From assembly GCA_944739405.2 (NCBI GenBank), contig OX123191.2:5932830-5996829 (forward strand): 64,000 nucleotides of DNA, in the 5' to 3' direction. The notes beneath the pieces are model-generated. The model did not search any database. It was given only the letters and a program-made list of their open reading frames with translations, and was not told the DNA's origin. Origin of the DNA: Euclidia mi. Taxonomy: Eukaryota; Arthropoda; Insecta; Lepidoptera; Erebidae. Of the stretch, positions 54,438 to 64,000 are shown one piece after another. Numbering within the stretch: position 1 is the stretch's first letter; every line of letters begins with the position of its first letter. The position numbers and the translations under genes were made by a program.

Positions 54438-55487
54438 TATTCATAATACGACGAGACTAACTTCCCAGTTGTTAAACTTAGGGAATTATTGCAGTGACGC
54501 TATTTAAAGCAAAATTTTATACAACTTTAAAATACCACATTATGTTTAAATATACGTAGACCGATTTTAACATTAAAAGCAAAACTAATTGCATGACTAC
54601 GCCAAAAAACGTTTTTCATTTAACGCTCAAAGCGAAATGAAGAAGCTACACTTAATATTAAAATTTTAATATAAGTCAGTTAAATATACTCGTTGGTATA
54701 TGGTACTCGTTTAAAAACCCGTATGAAATGTAATAAGCATCTAATAAAATATGTACACAAATTTTTTATTGAGTTACCTCCCAATTCCCGCATAAACATT
54801 GATTGATCGTTATTAACAAGTTATTATAATTTAATTTGCCTACGAAATGTGTATAGTGAGTATGTTCTAACTTGAATTATAAATTGTAATATACTCTTTA
54901 AGTAGTACGTTCGGATTACTAAATTTCGGCAATTTAATAGAACGTTTTTTGCATATAAAATAATTCTGCGTCTTTTTGCTAAGATAAGCAGAGAGTACAA
55001 GTTTCAATATAGAATTTGCTAACCAACTTTTCTCAATCTCTAGACCCCTACTTCCTTTTTCATCCAATCACCACATTCGCTAGCCATGACATAGAAATAT
55101 CGAATTTGGCCAGTGAGCTCCTTTTACAACGTATGCGCTCGATAAGGAATGTTTTTTTTTTTAATATCACTTAAGGTTTGGTGAGTGAGCTTCTTTTAAA
55201 ACGTACGCGCACAACAAAGAAGGATTTATTATTTTCAAGTTAAGGGGCCAAAATATGGTCCTGAAAGTATATTTTAAAATGCATTGATTTTAAATACATT
55301 ACTGTTAAAATGCGGTCAATGCGGTTAATCATAAAGATAATTATTTGAAGAATATGAATACCTCTTTTTGTCCTGTCGTTTGCGCTGGCTTACATCGCCT
55401 GTGGTCACGAAGATAGGTGAACACCTGTCAACAAATATCATATTATGCATAAACGTCTTAACAATATTATTTACTACTAGAGGATGC
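54438..55487. other. Gene-free AT-rich stretch
   Basis: A local near-repeat occurs at 55115-55215 ('gagctcc/ttttacaacgta.gcgc' twice). No gene was recognised. Confidence 0.45.
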
Positions 55488-55675
55488 CAGCAGCTACGCC
55501 TGTATTTTTTTAATTTACCCGTTTTGGCCGATCCCGTGGGAATTTCGGGAAATCTCTTCTTAGTGCACCCCTACGGTCCACAAGGAACATACATGCCAAA
55601 TTTCAGCTTCCTGCGCCCTATAGTTTCGGCTGTAGCGTGTCTGTCAGTCAGTCAGTAACGCAAGGATTTTATATA
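55488..55675 (+). repeat. Widespread insect repeat fragment with (GTCA)n end
   Basis: Contains 'ccgatcccgtgggaatttcg', 'catgccaaatttcagcttcc', 'tagtttcggctgtagcgtgt' and 'ctgtcagtcagtcagtaacg', the order of a common lepidopteran interspersed repeat related in style to the 17651 fragment. Confidence 0.6.
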
Positions 55676-55689
55676 TTAAGATTATAAAA

Positions 55690-55932
55690 GACTGCCTCCG
55701 TGGTCCAGTGGATAGCGTATACGTCTGCTGATCGGAGGTCCCGGGTTTGGTCGGGCAAAAATGTAATTATTTTTCTGAATCCTCAGTAGCAGCTCGCAGT
55801 CTGGGGATGTGCCCGGTAACGGCAAAAGGCTCGCCCCCTATTACGTGGGACCTAAAAATTCATGGCGAAATGTAGGTGTAATATTACACTTCTGCCTACC
55901 CCTTCGGGGATAAAGGCGTAAGTCTATAAAAA
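55690..55932 (+). mobile_element. SINE A (head 1)
   Basis: The head 'tccgtggtccagtggatagc' is intact, but the second half of the B box is deleted ('cccgggtttggtcgggca'). The tail ends 'aaggcgtaagtctataaa'. It inserted just after the (GTCA)n repeat. Confidence 0.85.
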
Positions 55933-55988
55933 ATATTTACTTTAGATTGCAATGTAAAAAAGTTTTGTAAAAACATTCGATAGCAAAA

Positions 55989-56052
55989 GCGTTATTTTGC
56001 TTTTAACCAATATCAGGACAGCGTTATTTTGCTTTTAACCAATATCAGGACA
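55989..56052. repeat. Perfect tandem duplication, 2 x 32 bp
   Basis: 'gcgttattttgcttttaacc' plus 'aatatcaggaca' occurs twice in a row without mismatch (55989-56020, 56021-56052). Confidence 0.95.
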
Positions 56053-57580
56053 ATAAAATCGATACGAATACCTACCATACGAAATACTAGCAAATGTAGG
56101 TAATAACAACGTAACAATTGGAAACTTAAACTGCAGGTGGGTGGACCGTTTAATAGGATATAACGATTGCAATAAAAAATTACGTTTATATGTAACTTTA
56201 GCGTTCGTTTAAATTGAAATGTACACCAATATGTAGGGTCCGCACTAATTAAGTTTTGGTTTTAGTTGTTCAGGCATATAAAAGGATTTTGGCTGTAATG
56301 TATTTTGCTTTCTATCTGAATATTCTTGTGATTGTTGGTTTCAGATTTCTAGTGAGATTTTTTGAGTTTGACTGCGCGATTTAGCGAAATTAAGAATGCG
56401 ATAGGCGATATTTATTAAGGCTTGTTTTGAATGTGGTGTACCACAAGTCAGCCGATCAAAATGTGTAAGCGAAAAATATTCTCTGAAAATAAATGTGATA
56501 TACAGACTAGTTTACGAATATTGAAAGTTTAAATTACTTTCCGGAGTGAGCTATTCGGCACACTGAATAAACAGGTGATTGGTGCATTATCACAGCAATC
56601 ATTTTTAAAGTGAATTCAATAAACAACGATATGATGGTTGAATGGTTATCGTGGTCAAGGTAATTTGGTTTGAAGCCGTTTTGCAAAGTGAGAAATGGCT
56701 TCGAGTGCAAGAGTCTTATAATACTAGTATTATTATCTGACAATTCGAAAAATTGTACATTAGTGCTAAATTGGGTGCTTGTCCTATTGCAGAGTAAGTG
56801 GTTCTTTACTTTTTATCTTAGTTGTGTTTCATATTATCTGAACTTAAAATGTTAATTACGTTATAAATATATTATATTTTTACCTCTTACTTAATTTGAT
56901 ACTGAATCGCATTTACTTTACTATAGACATTTAGGTATGGCCCATACCATAAAGTAACATAGACATAGGTTCTATCCACGTGGACCAACATATAAGTAAT
57001 TGCTCTATTACCAAATATTAAAAAAATGACTTGTTATTCCTGTGATAATGATAGAGCGCTATAAGCCCCAGGCGTAATAAATTTTAAGTCATTACTGTAG
57101 CTGTTGGCCCTCCGGAGACGGTTTCTGGACGTTTATGACTAATCATAAAAATTTTATCAGGCATGTAATTTTCAGAGGTAAGTGTGAAATAGACAAGGTC
57201 GTAAATGATGTAAATAAATTCATATTCGAGTAGAACAACTAGTATTTATTTAGCTCCTTATTCTTGTTTTAAAACCTTTCTAATGGGATTTTCTATACTG
57301 TTAGGACTTATTTTACAAGAACATTCTCTAGCTATGCTTCAACCAGTGAAATTACTACGGTCTAGCTGTACTATCTGTCCATTCATATGTGTGTGTCATA
57401 CATATTAGAAAATGAGTATCGAAGTGTGGGATACAATAGTGAACCTTGGGCCATACCAACATTGACCGGCTACAATTATTTTTTTTAGACCCGACAATCA
57501 CACCAGCCCGCGGGTCAATTTTACTATGCCTTTAGGTTCAACTTTAAAGCAAGAGAAAACAACAAAGATTTTATTTGTAT
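56053..57580. other. Gene-free AT-rich stretch
   Basis: No recognised gene or repeat. Confidence 0.5.
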
Positions 57581-57907
57581 CTACTTAAAACTGTGAGGCA
57601 TTCTATTAAGACGATGATATATATGGTGAGCAAGATTCTCAGATCTACAGAATACATTTTTATCGTACTTAGTTTTTAGGGATAGTCTGTTATTTTTTAA
57701 TTTCAATAAACTGTCTTTAGCACCTTTGATATCGTCTTTAAACTCTAAATGAGATTCTAATATGTCTTCAGAAGGGAGACTTTTTACTTGTTTTATGTTT
57801 TGTTTTCTAAGATCCTGAACATTATCAGCCGATACCTCACCTCTGATCTCGAATTCATATTCAAGCTCCGTTTTTTGTAGTGATAAATATTTAATTTGTT
57901 TGGACAT
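57581..57907 (-). pseudogene. Gag-like N-terminal fragment of an LTR retrotransposon
   Basis: A 108-residue frame starts with MSKQIKYLSLQKTELEYE and continues with LPSEDILESHLEFKDD, DSLLKLKNN and ENLAHHIYHRLNRM. I recognise the pattern (charged helical, 'SEDILESHL..KDD') from gag-like proteins of insect LTR retrotransposons. It is short for gag and ends at a stop, with no protease or pol downstream. A PBS-like site and LTR edge lie about 580 nt upstream on the same strand, which supports the assignment. Confidence 0.55.
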
Positions 57908-58471
57908 AATTGTTGTAATAGGACCCGAGTAGCTAATAACAAAGGTGAAAACAATCCAGTGTACTAATTTAAATTATGTGCTTAAGTATATTCGTTATCT
58001 GGTAAGTTGTGCAATTATTAAATTTAGAGCGTAGCAGCTGAATGAATAATACTACAAAATAAAACGAAAACCAAGCCAAAAGGACAAAACAAAATACAGG
58101 AAAAATTACAAAGTTATCAATAGAGATAAAATGCAAAATCATTAGAAAGTTAGGGAACTGATTGTCCACTTAAAATTGTCCATTCCGTTACAAAATTAAA
58201 CTAAAGTTAACGATTTTGTTTAAATGTAGGCAAAGTAGTAGGTAGTCAGAGAAAAGAATAGACAATTTCGTTAAAATATTTCAAATAATGTGTTGTTATT
58301 AACTGCTGACAATTTTATATACCTAATACTAATATAATAAAACCCAATAACAGCGCATTATTCGACCAGAAACAAATATCGTTTCACAGGAACAGCATTA
58401 AAAAACCGTTAGGCCATCACCATAGAAAACTACCTACAAAAAAAATCAGTGCAAGCCAGAAATCTGTCTAA

Positions 58472-58492
58472 GAACCACGATATGGGCGCCAA
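58472..58492 (-). other. Putative primer-binding site next to an LTR edge
   Basis: On the minus strand 'ttggcgcccatatcgtggtt' directly follows 'agctcctaca'. TGGCGCCC is a common retroelement primer-binding start, and the preceding CA fits an LTR end at 58493. The gag-like ORF begins about 565 nt downstream. Confidence 0.5.
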
Positions 58493-58970
58493 TGTAGGAG
58501 CTTGGCACATAAAAGACCTTAAGTTAAAGTTAATATCTTCATAGTCCTCATAGTGTAATTCGATGTTAGCTTTTACGGATTTTTCTACCTAGGAAAAATC
58601 CTTATCTGGGAAGGGGGGTACTGTTACATTGCTGTAATTAGAAACTTATAAATACACATGAGCTACGATCTACAAGTCGTACCTATCATTACATATATAA
58701 ATTAAATTATTCTATGAAATTGATACTAAACATAACATCTTAAACCTAACCTAATCTTAAACCTAAACAATAAATCATAACGTAGTACCTTGTAAAATTA
58801 ATTACAATAATAACTACAAAAGTCAACTTCAACAAACAAACAGCCGCTTATAATTCTTTTTGATATAGATAAACTCGCGTCTAGTGGCCGGGGCTCGGCA
58901 GTCCGGCGCGCGCGCCGATCGCCGATGCCTTTCACTTCCTGCCTTGAGCTGTCGGCCGCCGTACGCACGC
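58493..58970 (-). repeat. Probable 5' LTR remnant of the same element
   Basis: Begins 'tgtaggagcttgg' on the + strand, i.e. an LTR ending in CTACA on the minus strand. The far boundary is not identifiable because no second LTR copy is present in the window and a composite element is inserted at 58985. A GC-rich block at 58880-58970 may lie inside or beyond the LTR. Confidence 0.35.
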
Positions 58971-59238
58971 TCAGTGACAATATACTCATCATCAGCCTTT
59001 AATAGTCCACTGCTGGACTAGGCCTCTCCTTTGAAAGGAGGAATTGGCCTACTATACCACGCTGGCCAAACGGGTTGGTATAGGGTTTGTATCAAGTTTT
59101 CTTTCTCTTACAGTGCTGTTATCTGCATAATATGGTCCCTCTGTCGGCTCTTACGACACCCATGGGATGATATGGGGTGGTGACATTCCGTATTCTTAAT
59201 CCGTCACCACACGGACTTCAGTCATCAGTGACAATATA
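58971..59238 (-). mobile_element. Compact composite element: 5' module + RTE-type tail, 14-bp TSD
   Basis: 'tcagtgacaatata' at 58971-58984 and 59225-59238 bounds the 240-bp element 58985-59224. On the minus strand it starts 'gtccgtgtggtgacggatta', has 'gggtgtcgtaagagccgaca', then 'ccaacccgtttggccagcgt', and ends 'cagcagtggac...ggctgatgatgag'. Related copies are at 1-162 and 6258-6738. Its 5' ~150 nt are homologous to the 5' module of the composite SINEs at 20601 and 61843. Confidence 0.88.
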
Positions 59239-61560
59239 TCATCTGTCGAATATTGATTTTAAAAACCGTATTTACCTAAATACTCCTAGCTATAATTACC
59301 ACTCTGTGAAAAGTGGCTATTGCAAGTCTAAATAAATTATATTAAGTGAATTATAACCCCGTGATCGGGTAAGTTGTGCTTTTATTGGCTTTTACATCTT
59401 TATAACGGATTGTAAGCAAATATAGTGGTTTTGTGGACATATTGTAACGTAATTACGCCTGTTAAATTATACTAGTGCTTTTGCATACATTGTGCTATTT
59501 GTATCATAATAATAATCTACGTAGAATTCATCTCACCGTATTTATTATACTTTTCAATGTACCTACATTTTTGCTTTATAATTTATGCTAGAATTTTCTG
59601 TGTACATAGATTGTGAGTCCTTCCGCTTTGCTATAAACCGTGACTGCCGCACCTTAGATCAGTGATTCCTACATTAAAATTCTGCAGAATCAGTAGCTTC
59701 GCAATTACCGCCTTTCTGCAGTCACGGTGCAAGTTCGGACAATAACTCATTGTCCACCCGTACCTGATTTCAGGGTTTTAAGTTCACCCTTTCTGCTTGG
59801 CTGGAGCCGCTCTGCTGCTAACCAGACTGCCGGCTACGAGGAGTCTACGAGCTGAGACGTTTATAGCAGGAGCGTAAGATTCTGTCCGTATCAGTGCAAG
59901 CTAGTTGTAAAACTAGGGTAGCGAACCCACTTAATGGCCTTATAAAATAAATTATTATTTTTATAATTTGTTTCTTTTATTTTCTTTAGTAAAATTATAA
60001 CGTGTAGACGTAACAGACGTAGCCGGACAAGAGTTACCCGTTTTAACGTTATCAAATGCTTTACACATATCCATACTAGCGAACAGCTAGACATGCCAAT
60101 ACCTCAAAAAAAATGCTAAGTATGCTGCAAAATCAAACCAAAAGCTGTGGAAGTCGTAGCAGATGCACCGTGATAATTTTCGGTGATCCGAGGAATATCA
60201 CTGAAACAAGGACGCGGTTAATTAAGGCGCTGTTATATCTCAGAAGCCGTGAAACACCTAATTTTTCGTCGCGCATCTAGCCATAACGGTACATACTACA
60301 AACTAGCAAAAATTAGAGCTTAAAGTTAAAAGTCTGAACAAAAGACTTTTGAAAGAATTTTTCATGTACGTAAAATAGAATCACGGTAAAAAAATCACAA
60401 AATCGGGGCAGAAAATAATCTTTCGTCTCACTGTTTGCAATATTTTGATCGTAAGCTGTCATATTTTTTTTGATAATATTGTAGGAAATCTAATGAACTA
60501 AAGAATTACCCTATTTATTTTCATATTATACGTGTATATTTTGTAAAATTAAATAAAATCTGCCAAACGTCTATGATTTTGACGCTCGGTAGATCCCATC
60601 AATATCAAACGCTTCAGCAATTTAAACCTTATTAGCATAAGCGGTGTACTGAGTGTCAGTTGCTAGTTTACGCCCCGCCCAGACCTCATCATTCGGCTAT
60701 GAGCCCCGTGAGAGATAGGTCATGTCGCTTGCGTCTTCGCTGCACGAAATTTTACCTAAACCTGTTTGTTATTATAATACGCCGATTTGAGTTCGTAATT
60801 TCATGTTTTATGTTATAGACTGAATACTTAGAATCAAATAGGCTTTTCATGTAACTATGGGCACATATAATTAGGACCTAAGTTTATACTCTTGTTGCGT
60901 TTAATGTGTTATTGTTTCTGTGCTTATAAATATATAATTAGAAGAATAAAATATGGAAAATTAGAGAAATGAAGTTCTACGAAGGATTTGTACAAGAAAG
61001 CGTCGTAATAAAATAGAAATTCATCCATGGCCAAGTGATTATGAAATATGTAACATTTTTACACAAATTATTTTCAAAAGAGTCTTTTATGACTAACTAT
61101 GTTATAGATTATCGATTATGCATAATATAATTATATAAATTATTCTCACAATACATAGCTGCCGCAGTTTTCAATTTTTGAAAGAGTAATAACATAAAAT
61201 CGAATCATTTTATGTACCTATATTTCAAATTCATTAGCTTGTCAGAGCGCCTGGAGCGCTAAGATGCCGCCACGACGAATAATAATGATGACAGCGCTAA
61301 TATGGCGCTCCGCAATCCGCACACAAGCGGTGACGAATGTAGTATTATTGTGTTTTGAACATAAACCTTTTTAGGTACATCGGGTAAAACTTTGATTATT
61401 CATAAACTATTAGGTATGTCTCAGTACATCTAATATCTTTTTAATTTCTAAAATTAATCATTTATAAGTAAGAAGGTGACTTCTCTGTTTGCTATAACAC
61501 AAGATATAGTATTTTTTTAATAATAAAGTACGTAACTAATTATCATTATTGTAATTACAG
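59239..61560. other. 2.3-kb stretch without recognised genes
   Basis: Mostly AT-rich. A GC-richer part at 59600-59890 has inverted 'ccgtgactgc' words (59637, 59720) and may belong to an unrecognised element. The interval ends with a plausible splice acceptor, 'attattgtaattacag', at 61560. Confidence 0.4.
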
Positions 61561-62852
61561 TGAAGTTAAAGATAACAGTTCTGCAACGTCTTACACACAT
61601 TTGACTTCAGTCTTTCCTAACACGATCTGTTCAAGAGCTAGGCAAGAAATGCCAGACAATTTTTTTAACAAATTTGACTCAAATTCCGTAGTGATAAGCA
61701 AAAATTACCAGAGGGATAGCAGTGACTGGTTTGAATTGCGTAAGAATATGTTGACAGATTGAAATTTTTGTATAATGGCAAAAAGAAGAGATAACAGCAG
61801 TAAAGCCAACTTAGTAAAAAATATTTTGTACAAATAAAATATACATACATACATACATATCGTCACGCCTTTTATCCCCGAAGGGGTAGGCAGAGGTGTA
61901 TTTCTACACCCACTTTTCGCCAGATATACTTTAGTCCCACGTAATAAGGGGCGAGCCTATTGCCGTACCGGGCACATTTCCAGACTCCGTGCTGCTACTG
62001 AGAATTTCGTGACAGAAAAACCCAATAACACTGCCCGACCCAGGAATCGAACCCGGGACCTCCTTATCCCACATTTATGCCGCGAGACCATCGAGGCAGT
62101 CGTGTATGGTTTGATGTCGAGTTTTCCGTCTCTACGCAAAGATGGTATTTGCATCGTGTTATCCCTTAGTCGCCTCTTACGACACCCACGGGAAGATAGG
62201 GGGTGGTGACACTTGTATTCTATGCCGTCAACCACACGGTAAAATAAAATATTTGCAATGTAAAATCAGTTGCGCATGGAATCAAAAATGAGCAACTGGC
62301 TTTGCAACAACTGGCGAAGCAAGAAAATGTAACAATCGAGCCTTGTGGATTATTCGATTATTGGTGCCACGCCAGATGGAGTAATAGGTCTAAACACGAT
62401 TGTGGAAATTTAATGTTCTAAAGTTGCCTATAAGAATGGCCTGGAGAATAGTATAAGAGCAAATAAAATACAAATATGGAAACATGATAAAAAAGTGAAC
62501 TGACTAGTCTAAACAAATATTGTAATTGTTATTACCAAATTCAGGGGCAACGCCACGTTACACGCAAACAAAAGTGTTTATTTGCTGTGTGGAGTGGCGA
62601 AAGTATACCACTAAAAATAGAAATTATAGAAAGAGGTGATGTTTTCTGGAGAAGCTTGTGGAGTTTTATATGAATTGGCAGTTGCCTGAAATTGCTGATT
62701 CTCGTCAAGCTCAAGGGATGGCATTGAGAGATCACGGAGAGGAAAATGTTTCATCAGTGCTTGAAATTTCTACAATACCAAGCCGTAAAAGGAAAGTAAA
62801 TGAAACTGTGCCTCGTGAACAACAGCAAATAATAAGTCTTAACTTTGGTTAA
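61561..62852 (+). pseudogene. Decayed YqaJ-family (lambda-exonuclease-like) gene, split by a SINE
   Basis: Downstream of an acceptor-like 'tgtaattacag', an open frame reads SVFPNTICSRARQEMPDN and SSDWFELRKNM, then AKRRDNSSKANLVKNILY up to 61834. After the SINE (61843-62241) the same frame continues KSVAHGIKNEQLALQQLAKQ and EPCGLF. Frame-shifted pieces follow: IGATPDGVIGLNTIVEI, YYQIQGQ, TRKQKCLFAVWSGESIPL and LPEIADSRQAQGMALRD, ending at TAA 62850. This order (FELR, GATPDG, VEIK, QGQ, CLFAVW, LPE) is that of YqaJ-type nucleases. The Lys codon of the catalytic ExK is replaced by TAA (about 62398). Stops at 61760, 61835 and several frameshifts confirm a pseudogene. Confidence 0.8.
61832..62252 (-). 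mobile_element. Composite SINE: 5' module + SINE A (head 2), 11-bp TSD, inserted in YqaJ pseudogene
   Basis: 'aaataaaatat' at 61832-61842 and 62242-62252 delimits 61843-62241 (399 bp). On the minus strand: 'accgtgtggttgacggcata', 'gggtgtcgtaagaggcgact', linker, head 'tggtctcgcggcataaatgt', B box 'gggttcgattcctgggtc', SINE A body, 'aggcgtgacgatatgtatgt' tail. The TSD encloses the 5' module, so module and SINE moved together. Confidence 0.9.
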
Positions 62853-63840
62853 CATTCGATGAGAATAAAGAAAACCTGCCGGGTTGTAGCAGACAGCTAA
62901 CTTTTGATGAGCTGTAAACTCTGTATTTCGTTAATAAATTATAAATGAATATAAATAAATATCTTTTAATATTTATTTTCTTTGAAACAACACATATTTG
63001 AAGCAAAATAATTTTTTTTTATTTTTCCATACAAACATGTATGACGAGAGCTAACGAAAAAGCAGAAACTCAAATTCTAATTCTATAATTTTCTAAGCAA
63101 CATAGCAGTATCTCATGAATAAGGTATATCCACATATATTTTTGATGTTTCATCTATTTTGAAAAATAATAATGGGTTGGGTTTCGAAACGAGTCGCCTG
63201 AATTTGAGGGTATTGGTAGTGTAGGGGGCTTAAGGTAGTTCGTTTTAATCCCCTAAAAGTAATTTTGGCCGCCGGAGTTGCGTCTAAATATTTTTAAACA
63301 ATTTCCAAAATTTCATAAATACTTCGGCAATTATGCAAAACGGAACATAGTTTTTATACTTTAGTACAGTTTTACAAATGTAATTTTTAGGTTTTATGTG
63401 AAAAACGTGAAACGAAACGCAAGACTGCCATCTTGGAATGATCATATTGACAGCTAATGTCAAATTTGTGCGTCATTGCTTTCGAGTGCCTTGGGTTAGG
63501 TGCGACTGTAATAAGTAAATAAATAGGTTATGTTAGGTTCTCTTTTGACCCTTAATCCGATAATAGGAGCCCTTCGCAGAGCTCCGACAACCTTAGTTTA
63601 TTAAACTAGTGTGATGAATGTGGAAGTTGGCAGTGCCATACACACCGATGTTTGGAGATTTTTTTTTCCAGAGGAAACCAAGTATTTCCTGCAAGTGAAA
63701 ATGGTGAGGGGGGTTTCAAGACCTCCCCTGCTCCCTCTCCAATCATTCACAACCCCTAAAAACGGCGACGTATTTCGAAACCTTTGCCATAATAATTATA
63801 CCTATAATAACAATAAACATCCATAAATAAATAAAATAAA
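62853..63840. other. 3' flank of the YqaJ pseudogene and unassigned DNA
   Basis: 'aataaat' words at about 62932-62960 could be the poly(A) signal of the former gene. An open frame at 63611-63826 (71 codons) is unassigned. No repeat was recognised up to 63840. Confidence 0.4.
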
Positions 63841-63849
63841 TCAACTTTT

Positions 63850-64000
63850 ACTAAACTTCAATTATCTCGTAACTCGCTTTAGTTGAGATACGGCTTTTGC
63901 GCTTAGTAGAGCAGTATTGTGTTTTTTAGGGTACCGTAGCCAAAAATTGTAAAAACGGAACCCTTATAGATTCGCAATGTCTGTCTGTCTGTCCGCCCGT
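63850..64000 (+). repeat. Widespread insect repeat, cut by window end
   Basis: Contains 'ttttttagggtaccgtagcc', 'aaaaacggaacccttataga' and ends in 'tgtctgtctgtctgtccgcc'. This 'ggttccgtagcc ... (TGTC)n' arrangement is a common lepidopteran and arthropod repeat. Its full extent lies outside the window. Confidence 0.6.

Noticed and set aside
63611..63826. 71-codon ORF as first exon of a host gene
   Set aside because: No recognisable domain and a run of Phe from a T tract; insufficient support.

Overview
The window looks like nuclear DNA from a moth or butterfly. It is AT-rich and intron/intergenic-like, and it carries mobile-element families typical of Lepidoptera: RTE-type LINEs ending in (GATGAT)n, tRNA-headed SINEs ending in an 'aggcgtgagtcta' tail, Penelope-like elements with a GIY-YIG endonuclease, and an R1/LOA-type LINE with RNase H. 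I found no intact host gene, rRNA, true tRNA or CRISPR array. Almost everything recognisable is a transposable element, and many insertions can be delimited exactly by target-site duplications (TSDs) read directly in the sequence.

Layout. 1-6.7 kb: several RTE-type insertions, including one near full-length RTE copy (ORF 929-4009) that carries a Penelope-derived stretch at its 5' end inside one 12-bp TSD. 7-18 kb: scattered SINEs, a LINE tail that is the likely partner of the main SINE family, a 1-kb foldback element with 9-bp direct flanks, and Penelope relics. 18.6-20.5 kb: a tandem array of a roughly 300-bp unit with (GACA)n segments. 23.7-29.8 kb: a full-length 6.1-kb LOA/R1-like LINE with a perfect 14-bp TSD, two overlapping ORFs and four disabling lesions. 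31.7-34.7 kb: a tandem SINE pair and a CR1/Jockey-like LINE relic. 35.1-42.8 kb: a nest of three Penelope-like elements, a Harbinger-type MITE inserted in one of them, and a young non-autonomous LTR retrotransposon (LTRs 197/198 identical) inserted in another. 43-57 kb: mostly unassigned AT-rich DNA with SINEs and a small TA-flanked MITE. 57.5-59.2 kb: remnant of an LTR retrotransposon (gag-like ORF, primer-binding site, LTR edge) and a compact composite element. 61.5-62.9 kb: a decayed YqaJ-family exonuclease gene split by a composite SINE; removing the SINE and one TSD restores the reading frame.

How the parts relate. Two LINE-to-SINE partnerships can be read here: the LINE tail at 8130-8432 shares its 3' end with the main SINE family, and RTE-type 3' ends are shared by compact non-coding elements. 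SINE heads, 5' modules and tails are exchanged between families, so modular shuffling is the main biological theme. Family names rest on motif recognition, not on database searches.
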